Notes under the pieces: generated by a model
Told to the model about the DNA's origin: nothing
The model's database searches: none
The model's input: the letters and a program-made list of their open reading frames with translations, nothing else
NCBI RefSeq assembly: GCF_014898815.1
Contig: NW_026515544.1
Location: 1 to 64,000, forward strand
Direction: 5' to 3'
From: Panonychus citri
Taxonomy: Eukaryota > Arthropoda > Arachnida > Trombidiformes > Tetranychidae
DNA: 64,000 bases
In this document: positions 1 through 12,806 of the stretch, one piece after another
Layout of the letters: each line of letters starts with the position of its first letter
How positions within the stretch are numbered: position 1 is the stretch's first letter
Program-made: the position numbers and the translations under genes

Positions 1-269
1 TTAGAATAGTTAAATTACTGTTAGTATATAAACCAATATGAAAGTGTATTCATTTTACTCTGTGATTGTGTAAATATATTTTGTTAATAGACTAATTAAC
101 TTTAATTTAATTACACAAGTATAAAGATAATTATTTAGAGTGATTGTATTATGTATGAAATTTTCCAACATTTCCAAGAAGATATTTTTCCAAACTGAGA
201 CTCGACTTTCAATTGAAAGGCTCCAATCAACGGAGGACAAATCAACGAAATTGTGTCAAAGATACTCGA
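1..269. other. AT-rich spacer, no gene seen
   Basis: This is the downstream flank of the minus-strand glucosamine-6-phosphate isomerase. I see no open frame, RNA gene or repeat that I can support. Confidence 0.5.
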
Positions 270-1067
270 TCATTCATCAACCAGCTTATTGTGAACTCTC
301 ATCAGGCTTTTAAAATATTTAACTGTTTTCACCTTCAATTCAAGAGTCGCATCCTCATCACAGACCAAAGTTGTATTCAGGTGCATTTGAAGAGCAGAAA
401 CAGTCCATATGACTTACACCCTCTTCGATAGCTTTATATAAGGCAAACGATTTAGCCGCTCAGTAATCAGAATCATCACTTCTCTGGCATCCATGACCGT
501 TCCAACACCCACGGTTAACGCTTCATGGGAACCTTTGATACATCATTGGCAAAGAAACGCATTGGCCAGAATTGTGTCCATGGCAAGAGTCTTAAGCCGT
601 GTTCGAGACGTTAAACTTGACCCTGGTTCGTTGAAAGCAATATGTCCATCAGGTCCAATTCCTCCGACAAACAATTCTATTCCACCAGAATCGACAATTT
701 TCTTCTCGTAAGCCACATTCAGCCTCCAAATCGGACGCGTTCCCGTCAAGAATATTAACATTAACGGGATCAATGTCAATATGTTTAAAGAAATTGTTGA
801 ACATAAATGAATGATAACTTTCGGATGATCTCTTGGTAATCCAACATATTCATCCATGTTAAAGGTTCGTACATATTTAAATGAAATTGATCCTTCTTTA
901 TAAAAATTGATCAACTGTTTATAAGTACCAAGAGGTGTACTACCGGTCGGTAGGCCAAGATTGAAGAAACGATCAGGTCCAGGGTTGAATAACTTTATCC
1001 GCTTACGAATATACTTGGCAGTCCAAAGAGCGACATCGTCACTATTATCCAATATAATTAATCTCAT
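270..1067 (-). pseudogene. Glucosamine-6-phosphate isomerase/deaminase, frame-broken
   Basis: This is homologous to the animal GNPDA/NagB family, which converts glucosamine-6-phosphate to fructose-6-phosphate and ammonia in the cytosol (amino-sugar recycling, relevant to chitin precursors). The first half reads well: the phosphate-binding GLPTGSTPLG, then FNMDEYVGLPRDHP, then GGIGPDGHIAFNEPGSS. Homology continues through GVGTVMDAREV, CDEDATLELKVKTVKYF and VHNKLVDE to a TGA at 270-272, the expected C-terminal region. The reading frame breaks about six times: after DHP, near the AEC motif, at ANA(RFF), before ALTVGVG, after MILIT, and at SHM(WT). Each break is explained by losing 1-2 bases. The two breaks in the first half cancel, so a scrambled stretch stays open. 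The copy has no introns. It may be a recent retrocopy or a real gene read with deletion errors, because the protein conservation is otherwise very high. Confidence 0.75.
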
Positions 1068-1857
1068 ATTAAATTATTAATAAGGTTGAAGATTATAAAG
1101 TCAAGTTGTTACTCAAATAAAGAAAAGGTTATAGAAAATATAATGAGATAATTGATTAACTGTGATGGAAAAAAAAATTAATCGAAATTATCTCGATCAA
1201 AACAATCTCTCTCTCTCTCCCTGAAACTGTGAGACAAATCAGGTTACACTGATTCCATTTCAATCATAATTGTCTCATTGAGAATCAACTAATCACTAGT
1301 TCAATGGTCTCAATTACCATCAATTATTTAGATACTTTATTAATAAATCACAATCAAAGAGATTCTCAATTGAAGATGAGTGAAAATAAAGTTTCCATGG
1401 TTACACTTCACTTATCAATACGAATGAGCAAACGCTCAAAATGTTACATTTAAATACTAATATTTATTAATAGAATTTGTTTTTATCAATTACAATTTGT
1501 TTCTTTTCGTCCATTAACATTCAATCTTTTCGATTGTTGTCCCAATTTATTTCCATATTATCGTAATTATCTCGAGCTGAATACATGAGTTATTGGATTG
1601 GATTCTATTGCTGTGAACAGTTGATGAACATTTGAATTCTGGTTCGTCTACGAATTTTTTTATCTTTTCGTTGGTTTTTTTTATTTTCTCTCAACTTGTC
1701 AGGTAAATCTTATTATTAATCTTCTTTATCCATATTATCTTATTATTTTCTAGTTGAATTGACAGAGGAGCCTCAACGTTTGTATTGGACGAGAAGAAAA
1801 GTTTAAATTTCCATCAACGAGATAATTGATTGACTAATTTGCTGATCGATTTTGAAA
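1068..1857. other. Intergenic region and likely 5' UTR of the PHD gene
   Basis: AT-rich spacer between divergent genes. A candidate 5'-UTR intron of about 50 bp with GT...AG ends lies near 1702-1753. Short CT-rich runs occur near 1207-1220. No other feature is supported. Confidence 0.4.
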
Positions 1858-2055
1858 ATGGTTCTTGTTTGTGTTGTTTGCCGAAAGATGAACTTTACTC
1901 CTGGAAATGAGCCAGTCGAATGTGCAAAGTGCCACAAATTGTACCATCAAAAGTGTCATAAACCACCAATTAGAGACACCGATGTTATTGGTCCTCGAAC
2001 GAAATGGTTCTGTGTCAAGTGTATGAAAAAAATGTTCTCGACTGGTAATAAATGA
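1858..2055 (+). CDS. Small stand-alone PHD finger protein, INTS12-like
   Basis: This is a 65-residue protein that is almost entirely one PHD zinc finger. The C4-H-C3 ligands are visible: CVVC, then CAKC, then HQKC (the His and fifth Cys), then CVKC. Its nearest match from memory is the PHD finger of Integrator subunit 12, with the same CVVCR start, the VEC..CH..YHQ.CHKP core and a W[F/Y]C..C end. INTS12 belongs to the Integrator complex, which cleaves snRNA and other nascent RNAs, but full INTS12 is several hundred residues and the rest is absent here. I start at the ATG at 1858 (context AAAATGG), because an in-frame TTG two codons earlier is not a likely start. It could be a genuine microprotein, or an exon or duplicate fragment of INTS12. 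An AATAAA lies near 2107. Confidence 0.6.
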   Translation: MVLVCVVCRKMNFTPGNEPVECAKCHKLYHQKCHKPPIRDTDVIGPRTKWFCVKCMKKMFSTGNK

Positions 2056-2759
2056 GTTAACAGAAGAAAAAACAACTAAATCTAATTAACGGGTATTCAA
2101 TTTATAATAAATTTATTCGAAAATCATTTAAATGTCCTAAATTTCGTCTTGTAAAAAATTCGTAACTGTATTATGATAATAAAGAAAACTTAACTAAATG
2201 CCAATCGAACGAACGAAAATACTTATAACGATTCCAACGATTCAACTTATCTCGTTTTAATTACAATTTCGAAATTAATTTCGATTAACTTTAATTCTGT
2301 TCACTTTTTATACTCATTTAGGTTTCGCGCTGTAAACTATTGATTTTTTTTCTTCTTTCTCTCTCATTCTCTCCCTCTTTTTCTCATCTTCTTCATCCTG
2401 TTCATCTTTATTTTCTCTCCCTCTCTCACTTTCCTGGAGAGTTTTCGTTTGGAATTGATTTAAATTGTTATTTCCATTAATTGCCATCAATCTATTTGGT
2501 CTAATGATCAGTGATTGTCAATTGATCCATTAAAACACTTTAATCAGTTCCAGTGAAAATTGTGATTTGAATCTTTGCCTTTGTTGTCAATCTGAAGCCT
2601 CAATCACCCAATTGATTAACCAGTTTTTCCCTATTTTTATCAAATCATAATCTCGATATTATTTTATCATTTGAAATCATCATTAGAGATTTGATCTCGT
2701 CTTCTTCCTCTGTGAATTTGCTTATGTGTCGCTGGTGATTTTGTTTTCCTTTCCTTCAA
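2056..2759. other. Spacer with CT-rich tract, 5' flank of S1P lyase
   Basis: It holds a CT-rich stretch around 2350-2450 and AT-rich sequence leading to the lyase start. No gene is seen. Confidence 0.4.
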
Positions 2760-4762
2760 ATGGACCAACTAACATTTTATAGTAAAATTGCTTGGGTAAG
2801 TTTAATGGTCTCTAATTAGATTGAGAGCAACTGATTGAATAACAAGTTCACCATCAACAATCAGTTGATTAGTTTAATAATCTTGTTAGGAAATGTTGTA
2901 ATCAAGTTTGTACCAGTTACCAGTTATATCCTTGAAAATTTACTCAATTTACAATTGATTTTGTTGGAAAGACAAATTCAAATGTGTTGATTGTTATTGT
3001 TTTCACAATTTGATGGGGCAATTTGTCATTTGCTATTGATCAATTAATATAAACACTTTGTAAACAATTAATTATATTTCTCTTTTACTCTTTTCCAGGA
3101 ATATATTCAACCCTATGCTGAGATAGTTCAAGATTCATTGCAAGTACAAAAATCGAGGTTCAACTTTATCGCTGGTAAACATGAGCCTTTTACTTTGGTC
3201 GCCGTTACTTCAATCGTTTGGTTTATTCTGGTCAAAATTTGGTTAACCTTTAAACCCGATGTCAATGAAGACTACTGGTCAATATTTAAAAGAAAGTTGA
3301 CCCAAGTTGTACTCAAAATTCCTGGTATCGGGTCACTTGCCAGGAAGGAGATTAATAAGGTTTTAGATGTGATTGATGAAGAGCTGATGGGCATCTACAA
3401 GAATCGACCTTTTCAGACCAATTTACCCGACCGAGGATTAGATGTAAATAAAGTGATGGAAATGGTTGACAATTATTTGTCAATTGGTTCAGTCAAATGG
3501 CAGGAAGGAAGAGTTTCTGGCGGAATTTACAGCGATCAAAAAGATACGGCGTTTTTAGATTTGATGGCTGATGTTTACCGGAAAACGGCTTATACTAATC
3601 CGTTACATGCCGATGTTTTTCCTGGTATCAGGAAAATGGAAGCCGAAATTGTTAGAATGACATGTAACCTTTACAAGGGAGGACCTGATGCTTGTGGAGT
3701 TGTTTCCACCGGGGGAACGGAGAGTATTGTCCTAGTTGTAAAAGCTTATCGAAATTACGCCAAATATGTTAAAGGAATTCGTAATCCTGAGATAATAGTG
3801 CCAATCACTGGTCATCCTGCTTTCGACAAGGCTGCAGAGATTTTAAAAGTGCAAATTCGTCATGTTCCTATTGACCCGGAGACGAAAAAAGTTTACATCC
3901 GAAAGATGAGAAGTGCCATTAACAGTAATACCTGTTTACTTGTTGGATCCGCTCCAGCATTTCCTCACGGTATTTTTGACCCAATCGAAGAGATCGCCAA
4001 GTTGGGTCAACGTTACAATATCCCAGTCCATGTAGACGCTTGTCTTGGGGGATTTTTAAATCCATTTGTGGCTGAGGCTGGTTTCAAAGTCGACGAGAGA
4101 TTTGACTTTAGTGTCTCTGGAGTAACAAGCATCACCGCTGATACGCACAAATATGGTTACGCTCCCAAAGGAACCTCTGTAGTTATGTATGCCAATGAAG
4201 AGCTAAGACGTTACCAATATTTCGTTACACCCGACTGGCCTGGTGGCCTTTATGCTTCCCCAACGATTCTTGGTTCCCGTCCTGGTGGTGTTATTGCTGA
4301 TTGTTGGGCTAGTCTCATGTATCATGGACACGAGGGTTATGTCGAGAAGACTAGAAACATAATCGAGGTTACCCGATATTTTATTAAAAAAGCCGCTAAA
4401 ATTGCTGGTATCAAGATTTGTGGTTCACCCAAATTGTCTGTGGTCGCTTTGTATTCAGATGATTTCAATGTATTCCAACTGAGCGATGGTCTCACTCAGA
4501 AGGGCTGGAACGTCAATGTCTTACAATTTCCTTCGGCTTTTCATATTTGCTTCACTCAGATGCACACGGCTAAAGGGTTATTGAGACTCTTTTGCAAGAT
4601 ATTGAGAAATTGCGACAAAACTTTACGCTGATCGAGGTAAATACGTCAAATTGGATGGACAAGCCGCTCTTTACGGATGTCCCAAAGTATTCAGACAGAT
4701 CACTTGTCTCTACTTTCGCCAATCATTTCATTGATTCCTATTACTCGACTAAATACAAATAA
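2760..4762 (+). CDS. Sply: Sphingosine-1-phosphate lyase, 3' end frame-broken
   Basis: This is a PLP-dependent enzyme of the ER membrane. It splits sphingosine-1-phosphate into a fatty aldehyde and phosphoethanolamine, the exit step of sphingolipid breakdown. Exon 1 is 2760-2795 (12 codons, donor GTAAGT) and exon 2 begins at 3099 after TTTTCCAG. A membrane segment follows the luminal N terminus (FTLVAVTSIVWFILV). The PLP domain is intact, including STGGTES and the Schiff-base lysine in ADTHKYGYAPKG (about residue 363). The open frame stops at 4631, but homology continues to a TAA at 4760-4762 in other frames (KYVKLDGQAALYG, then DRSLVSTFANHFIDSYYS). About four single-base losses in doubled bases between about 4570 and 4710 would explain the break. 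The catalytic core is unaffected. I regard the breaks as probable sequence error, though real C-terminal decay cannot be excluded. Confidence 0.85.
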
Positions 4763-5326
4763 TTCTTATAAATCCTCTAGAAAAACACTCATGTCATTGA
4801 AATTTTAATTTAATAATAAAAAAGTTAATATTCTTAAACCAAAGTTTAATTGGAGAACTAGTTAAACTTAAATGACCAAACAATTACAAAATCTTCCATA
4901 TTCTTGATCACCAAAAAAAGTCAATTAGTATCGATCTTAACTACTCGTAAATTATTATTCCATAAAAAAAAGTTCAATCAGATTTAACTTTCACCTTTAC
5001 AATTTATCATTTATCTCTTTACAATCGGAAGCTGAATGATCATATGAAAGTTGATTAAATATTTACTTTAATTGGCATAATAAAGATTAACAATTCTAAT
5101 CATTTATCATCGGAATTTGATCAGCCAAAACTCTCATCATTCTGCTGTACAAGAGAAACACCCTTAATATGATCATATGGAAAAGCTTTCGGTTGTAATA
5201 TTAGTTGATTTCATTTGCTCTTTTTTCAATTCTAAGAGTTTTAATTATGTGATCGATAAAAAATATCTCCAAGTTGATAAGTTGATGGATCAAATTTAGT
5301 GTGTCAATCGTTTAGTGTCCTTTATT
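4763..5326. other. Intergenic AT-rich spacer
   Basis: Lies between the lyase and the transporter, which are in the same orientation. I see no open frame or repeat beyond short A runs. Confidence 0.4.
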
Positions 5327-7186
5327 ATGATTCGAAAGCGATCATCATCGATCGACGAATCGATTGTCATTGATTTACCACCGACATCATTGCCTAAACC
5401 ATGTATTCCTTTCAGGTACTTTGTCATGTTCATGATTTTCTCATGCACAATGATTGGGTATTCAGTTAAATCAGTTATAAATGTCGCCATTCTTGCAATG
5501 GTTGATAATTCAAACGAAACGTCGGATTCATTGGTCGCGAGACATTGGCTGGGCAAATTTAGATCCTCTGGTCAATTCGAGCAAGTAAGTAAGCGACTGT
5601 ACCTAAAATGTGTTGAAAGATTCGAGCTCTTTTTATTACTTTAGTCTCAAACATTCAACTGGAATCAATATGATCAAGCTTTGGTCCTCGGTGGGTACTT
5701 TTATACCTTCACTGCCTCGCAACTTATTGGTGGCGTTATAACGGATAAGTCAAATATCGTCATTCTAATGAGTTTAACACAAGCATTTGCAGCAATTTGT
5801 ACTCTTGCAAGTCCGATTGCTGCTTCAATTAGTATCTATTGTTTAATTGCCGTCAGAGCTTTGACTGGTTTGGCTCATGGTGTCATGTTACCTTCGTGCT
5901 TCAATCTAGCCGAGCACTGGTTCCCGCCCGGTGAAATATCGTTAGTTCAAAGTTTAATTGCAGTTGGCTGTAATTCTGGTACAGCAATTACCTTAACATT
6001 AACTGCCTGGTTGTGTCAATCTAACCTTTGGGGTGGTTGGCCCTCTGCATTTATCATCATTGGAATTGTCAATTTAGGTTATGCGGTCATTTTTTACTTG
6101 ACCATGTCAAATGATCCACAATCAAGTCGTTTAACAAGCAAATGGGAAAAATCATATCTTTCCAAAGTAGTTGTAAACAAAGTGACGACGAAAAAGGTAT
6201 TAAATTAATCAATCTAAAATTCACAGTTACACTCCAATCAACTACATAGAAATAATTAACATTCATGATAATAATTATCAGACAAACTTTTAGATTGGAT
6301 TACACCTCAAATGAATTTCGTCAATTTAAAACAATTTAGCTTGATGTTTGTATCATTTTCTATTAGCTTAAAACCCCATGGATTTCATTGTTCACTTCTC
6401 TACCTCTATGGTCCATTTTTTGGGTTCGAGGATTAAGTGGATTAGCTTATTATACAATTAACACTAAAATTCCAGTTTATCTTGAGCAAATACTTCATTA
6501 TGATATCACTAACAATGGATTAATCAATTCATCGTTCTATGTGGTCATTGCTCTTGCACAATTGATTACTGGACCATTGGCTAAATTAATTATTCTCAAA
6601 AAATGGTTACCAAGAACTTTGACCAGAAAAATTTTCGAATCTTTTAGTAAGAAAATAAACAGAGAAACGTCCATCATTTAATCTGCTAATCAATTGATTT
6701 CATTTGTTAGTTTTACTTGGATTAGTTATCGGCTTAACGTTGATCACTTATTTGGGTGACAAACCAACACTTGCAGTTATCACTCTAATTGTTACAATGT
6801 TTTTCTATGGATTTGATTCTGGTGGTGATGCTCCTATGGTACCAGAAATGGCTCCTAATTTGGTTGGTACTGCGTTCGGATTTGCTAATACAATGAGATG
6901 CGCTTCGGGTTTCATTGCACCAGCACTGATTGGTTTTATTATTGGTGACGATGTAAATTCATTTAGTTTAATTGATATCAGTTTGTCATTAATACTTTTC
7001 TTTTGTTTTCAGATTAAATCAGAAAGTAAATGGTTTTTAACATTTCACATAATATCTGGTCTTCAGATTATTGCATTAATAATTTTCCTCGTCTTTGCTA
7101 CCGCTGAACCTTTACCTTGGGCTACTATTAACTCTGATACTGAAGATGAGGAAGTAGATGGTGAGACAATTGTGAATGCTGGATAG
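5327..7186 (+). CDS. SLC17-type major facilitator transporter
   Basis: This is a member of the solute carrier 17 family (sialin, vesicular glutamate and Na/phosphate-type organic anion transporters). The five exons are 5327-5584, 5645-6196, 6367-6646, 6711-6952 and 7013-7186, all with GT/AG introns of 60-170 bp and consistent phases, giving about 500 residues. Family marks are the FNW..YDQ.LVLG segment before helix 2, the repeated glycine-rich membrane helices, and RALTGLAHGVMLPS in helix 4. About 12 hydrophobic segments can be traced. The C terminus is acidic (DTEDEE). I start at the ATG at 5327 (MIRKRSSS), because the in-frame GTG upstream is not a credible start. Substrate cannot be told from sequence. 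It ends 112 bp from the 3' end of the converging COG5 gene. No frame breaks occur. Confidence 0.85.
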
Positions 7187-7298
7187 TTAATTTAATATTA
7201 TTTAAGTTATCAATTTAATCGATCAATTCAATCATTTTTTAACCAATGCTGTTTGTAACATTTCCAATATTATTGTATAAACTTCGGAAAAGATTTTG

Positions 7299-9849
7299 TT
7301 ACTTTTTCCGCCTTATTTCAGATTCATAGGATTCCAAGGATTCTCTGTAAAGAATAAAGAAAAATGATATTTTAGATATAATTGACTTTAATTGAATTCT
7401 AAATTAGCTTTTAATGGAGAAAATCTTACTTGAAGAGTAAAAGACGTTGCTCTTCATCACGATGTTCATCCATCCAAGCAGAATATCTTGTTATGGACCA
7501 GCCACGATTTTCATGAGCAGATTTCATCTCTGATGGCCCTTGGGTTGATATCAAAAATTGGATCACAATTGAATAGGGAATAAGTTTGCCAATAGCTTGA
7601 GATTTAATTATCGCTGAAGGTTCATGGAAAAGTAATGATTTAAATGCCCGAAGGATACGATAGTGTTTACCAAGATCACCGATTAACTGATGGAATGTAG
7701 ATAAAGCCTCTTCTAATTGAGCGAAATCAACAGCTAATCTCATTTTGACATTCTGAGTTAAGGGTCGGATTAAGGTTGCATGGCGAAGGAATAAATCGAT
7801 GGTTCGAACGGCAACTTTTAGAATTCTGGTGAAAAAATATGAATAGAAATTTAAAAAGTGGGAAAAATATTCCATCAAAATATAAGAAGAGACAATTACC
7901 TGTTCCGAACGACCGGAGTGTCAGGGAAAAGTGAAAAGTAATCAGCATTTACTCTCGTGATGAATCCTTGAAGTTCTCGCATATAAAGTGAACATTGAGG
8001 GGGACCATTGAGAGAACTGCAATTAAAAAAAAAAGAGAAAATTAGTATAATCAGTTAAGAATTAGGATTATGATGATGGGCCATTTAAATTATATTTACT
8101 TGGAAAAATCTTCATTGTGAATGGTCAGTATAATGGCTTCGATTGAATCTTGAGCGGAATTCATAAGTGGATCAAGTGTATTGATTATTAATGAATCTAA
8201 ATTGTTTAAATAATTACGGACAATTTGTATTGATTCATCACTTGATTCACACGAAGATAATAAGGTTTCCATTTGATTTCTAAATGATTCAAGTCGATGA
8301 ACGATTGTTGCATTACATTGTTGTGATTTAGTCGCTGGTCCAATTACTTGAGTGGCATCTCCTTCAACACAAATTAACTTTTCACACTTAACTAGAAACA
8401 TTTGCACTGATTTACCAATATTTTTGGCCACTGATTGACTTAATTCTGGATCTAAATTAGCAACATTCATTTCGGAAACAAGAGTTTTAATAAGTGAATC
8501 GATATCGTCCTTAGTTGGTAATACAATTTCACGAATACTGATCAACGAGCCTGATGACGACGAGTTTTCCTTTGTGTCGGTGAAAATTATGTTGACGGCA
8601 TCGAAAAGCAATGAAAGTGACCTCGAAAGGTAAGCACTTTCGAACGGGTGTAAAATTGATCTCATCATAGTCTCAAGATTGATATCTTTATCATCTCGAG
8701 ATAATCTCTTCAAACTTCGGTAAATAAACGAAGGATTCTCGGATATTCACCTTCAAGAACTTCCTTGATTATATTTGATGAGACATTCGCTTTAATCATG
8801 GCCTGAGAGAGTAGATTGTTGATCCGAGTGATGAATTCAATCAATCCATTTGGCTTTGAGGTACTTTCGAGAAGACTTGATTGATTAAGTGGATCTCGTT
8901 TCTTTTTTAATATTTTGAAAAGTAAATCAGCCTGAGAGAGGCAATGAAAATCTGTTCCATCAGATTTTCAATGTTATCCCACAATTTAGTCTTGTAATTT
9001 GCTGATTGAGCCAAAGTCATTGGGACAATGGCACTTCCTGGACCAGTTGAACGGGTTTGATTGTAAGTGGACATGTCAAACACATCACGAATGGTTGAGA
9101 TTATCTTTTGCTCTTTCGATTGTAAAAATAGATCTATTTTCTCATCGAGAATATTAAAAAAGTAATAAACATGAAGAGCAACACCAACAGAAACAGAGTC
9201 CGATTTTGAGAAACCATTAGCGAAACAAGTATTGGCTATTTCAAGGATATCGTTTTGCTTATCGCCCAATTGGATTAAATCGCCCTTGATAATATCGATA
9301 CGAAGGAGACTATCATCTTGAGAGATTAGGCTGTTCAACTCGTGGACAAATTGTGCTGCTTTAATCACTTCACGGTTGATTGTTGGTTGATCGGCTTCCT
9401 TGAAATCAGTTTGCTTGAGACGACGGAAAGTTGCATGAAACGGACAATACGACGGAGAAGATCACAGGTCGCATGCAGGCGATTAAGAAGAGCAATTCGA
9501 TGGGCAACCTATTGTAAGGTTCGATGAGACGAGTTCGTAATTTGTCCAAAGTGCATGTGAGTGTTTCAATCTTTCCTTGGATTACAGATAAATGATTTTC
9601 CAAGATTTCTACCTTGTTGGTCTCGTTGAGAAGTTGATCAAAATCACTGGAAATCAAATTTTGAAGATCACCTTCAATTAACATTCGAGCTTGTTCAAGC
9701 TTTTGAACCGTCTCTCGGGGACTTAGTTGAGTAAGAAGATCATCAATCGACAGTGAAGGGGTAGAAGAGGATTTGGACTCTGATAGTAGCGATGATAAAA
9801 GTTGATCAGCTTTAAAAGCTTCGAGAGGCTCATTTAATGTTGAGTTCAT
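7299..9849 (-). CDS. Cog5: Conserved oligomeric Golgi complex subunit 5 (several frame breaks)
   Basis: COG5 is a lobe-B subunit of the COG tether that returns retrograde vesicles to Golgi cisternae. In gene order the exons are 9849-8100, 8016-7900, 7825-7430 and 7344-7299. Recognisable blocks are an N-terminal coiled coil ending in RLIEPYNR, then RLHATCDLLRRIVRFMQL, KKKRDP, EGEYPRILRLF, HPFESAYLSRSLS, GDATQVIGP, CSLYMRELQGFI, RHATLIRPL..KMRLAVDFAQ and DE..RLLLFKESLESY. Five frame breaks lie near 9500, 9425, 8935, 8712 and 7925. Each is repaired on paper by adding one base to a short run of an identical base, so sequence error is more likely than loss of an essential gene. The stretch between EGEYPRILRLF and HPFESAYL is about 40 residues shorter than in vertebrate COG5. 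The start is the ATG at 9849. Confidence 0.85.
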
Positions 9850-10133
9850 TTTGTTAGAGTCTTGGTTGTTTGTTTTTTTCTTTGATAAAGTTTATGTACT
9901 AATTCACTTCACTTTTAAGGGTATGTAAATTGATACATGTAAATTAGTTTGTTTGCTGAGATAAGTGTAACTTGACACTGTGAATTAAGTGATAAGGTGA
10001 TTTTTGGGTTAAATGGAAGAGAGTATACAAGGGATAAAGGGGAAGATAGGGATTGACTATTTAGAGAGAATAGAGTAATAAAGGAAAAGGTTTTAAAGAA
10101 ATTTATGGAAAATGATAAGGATATTAATGGAAA

Positions 10134-10699
10134 TTAATTGCCCGCACGAATGGGTGGGGAAACCAGGATGACACCATCACCTCGGACAAAAAGCATGGGA
10201 ACATTGCGTTTGGTTATTTTGTATACTTCTTCATATGTTTCTTCATCAATCTCAACATTGGTAATAATTTCCTCCACGTCACCAAGAACAATGTTTAAAT
10301 GTTGATCATAAGCATGAAGAAGACCTCTCAATTCACGACCATGTCGCATCTTAACGTAAATCCTTTCATCCAAACTCAATCGAATCAGATCTAATGGTTC
10401 TTCAACATTATTGGGATTAGTCTATAAAATTGAAAGATGAAAAAAAAGACACAGAAATTCAGAATTTAAATCAATTGGAAACAGAGAACATACAACAAGT
10501 AGTCACAAGTAAAGAACATGAGGGAGCAAAGAAAATAAAGGTAGATGAGAGAAAAAAGCAAAGAGAAAAGCAAAACAACATTCAACTAAACATGAAAGTG
10601 GAAATAACAATGAGATAAACGCCTTCATCTAAACACCGGTAGCTGTTAACTATCATCGACAATATTGAATTTACTTACAGTTTCAGTATGTTCTTCCAT
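10134..10699 (-). CDS. LSm3: U6 snRNA-associated Sm-like protein LSm3
   Basis: LSm3 is a ring subunit of LSm1-7 (cytoplasmic mRNA decapping and decay) and LSm2-8 (nuclear U6 snRNP). Exon 1 is 10699-10679 (seven codons, MEEHTET) and exon 2 is 10421-10134, giving 102 residues, the usual LSm3 length. The Sm fold is complete: Sm1 runs through LDERIYVKMRHGRELRG to HAYDQHLNIVLGDVEE, and Sm2 is FVRGDGVILVSPP. The phase is clean across the 257-bp intron and there are no breaks. It lies upstream of COG5 in the same orientation, with 284 bp between the COG5 start and the LSm3 stop. Identification is essentially certain. Confidence 0.95.
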
Positions 10700-12392
10700 A
10701 ATTAACCAAGATGAATGAATAAGAGACAATTTTAATTAAAGAAAATGAGATGACAAAGTTCACAATTAAACGAAATCCGAAACAATTAATGGTCCATTCA
10801 GAGAATTAGCCTAAACTCTAATCAACCGAAGGCCTAAAAACGCTAAACAATGGTAACCATGACTACGAAATTCGGTGGCGGTTTTTTCGAAAAACGAAAT
10901 GTTTCCTCTAAAAATCATCGAGAATTCGAATAAAAAACAATAAATTGATCGAAATTAACAAAAAATTTTATTTCCATTTGTGAATAAAGAAATGAATGTT
11001 TATCGCATAGTTTTCTTTTCTTCAATCAATCCAAGAGAACCGAAGAGTTTCCAATAAAATGATGGAACTTTGAATGAACATGTAAGAAAACCATTCGAAG
11101 TGTGAATGAAAATGAAAACAAACGAATAAGATGAAGTATGACAATGATGATGAAATAGAAGGAGGAAAATGGAAAAGAAAGATAAACATGATGGGATGAA
11201 AGAGAGAGTGAGAGAGGTAGGAAATTAAGATGAAATTAGAAGATAAAAAAAAGATGCAAATGATTGAAGGTAAGAAAAGATGAAAAGAAAACTGGATCGT
11301 TTATTCAGTCGGGATTTTTAATTCTCTCTCTTTCTTTCTCTCTCACTATTATCATCATCTCTTTTGAAACATTCTTGGGACAAGATGATGATAATGATAA
11401 TGATGAAAAAGAAAGAGACAACTCCCATCCCTGAGGGAAGGTCAAAGGAAATGATTCTCTTAAGGCAACGAATTGAACGGCGAAAATTTAATAGAAAATA
11501 AGTTAAGCTCATGACGAAATATTACCAGAGAAAAATCGAGATTAATCCTGGGAGATTTTTCTCTCTCATCATCATCGTCATCATCTCCATTATCTTACAA
11601 GGTAAATTAATAGAAATTAACTTAAACAAGAGAAAAATTAACAAGATATAATTTTCTTTTCGCAATTTCGATTAATCAATCAATTCGACTTTTCTTTTCT
11701 TCTCAAAATCAATTTGACTTTTTCTCTTTTTCTTTTGAGAACGAAGTTGATTAGTGGAAAACCAGTTCATGATTAAGTGAAAAAGTGATTTAATATACAT
11801 AAGAAAAATTGGATAATCATTTATATTGTTAATCATTTAAATTGTTGTTTGGTAGCATTTGTAACTTGTTTAATTTGTTTGGAGGCTCAGAACGGACAAG
11901 GTCAATAGGAATTAAATTTGAGGATCAAGATTAAACTGGTAACCAAATTGTCATTACAACTAAATGATGTTTAGATTATGAAACATATGTAACTGGATTT
12001 AAATTACATATTAGGTTCAGAAATTAAATTGCATTGGGATTGAAAATCCGGATTAATTGAGATAAAGTTTTAGATTAAACTTTAACCTTGAAATCGTCAA
12101 AGTTTTTTTTTACTCCATATGATTGATATTGTGTAACTTAATTGTGGTTAATGTCATGAGGATTTGAATGAGTTTGGAAAACTGTAGGATTTTTATTTTA
12201 ATTGTTTCGAATTGGGTTTTTGATTATTGACAAATCAATGTTGATTTACGATTGATGATTAAGTTTTTTTTGCCTCATTTGGGTTAATTGACAATGAGAA
12301 TCGTTTGGACAATTTTGGAGTTTGTTACGACAATTGGGACGAGGAAAATAAGCATTTACAGGGTTAAGATAATACTTTGATTTTTTTATTAA
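10700..12392. other. Intergenic AT-rich region
   Basis: This is the divergent spacer between LSm3 and the cuticle cluster, purine-rich near 11080-11280. Short open frames here are low-complexity and have no family resemblance. No repeat or RNA gene is supported. Confidence 0.4.
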
Positions 12393-12806
12393 TTTTGATT
12401 AGATTTGATCGCCTACATGATTATAATTATTGATTTAATCCAATTTAAGGTCAGTATTTATTATTTAAGATCAATTTGTTATTATTTTATAAAAATGCCA
12501 ATTGGATATTAAAGTGACCTTGTGGCCATAGTTGGTTTCCTTCAAATGAATCAAATAACATCTTTAATCAAGGGTGGGAATCAATAGTCAAAATATTCGG
12601 GCGCCGTCAGATTCAGGGTGGGGTTTTCATCTTTCTCTTTCTTTCTCTTTCTTTTTCATCTTCTTTTTATTTCTTTTTTCACTTTCTCTCGTTCTCACTT
12701 TCCCTTTCTCTCTCTCTCTCTCTCTCTCCATCCTCATCCATCTTCCTCTTCTCACTCAAATTAACTTTTACTCTCACTTTCATCTTAATCTCACTTTAAT
12801 TTTTGG

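Noticed and set aside
7012..7953. Idea that the SLC17 gene is also frame-broken, since several separate frames cover it
   Set aside because: All frame changes coincide with GT/AG introns of consistent phase, and the five exons join cleanly.
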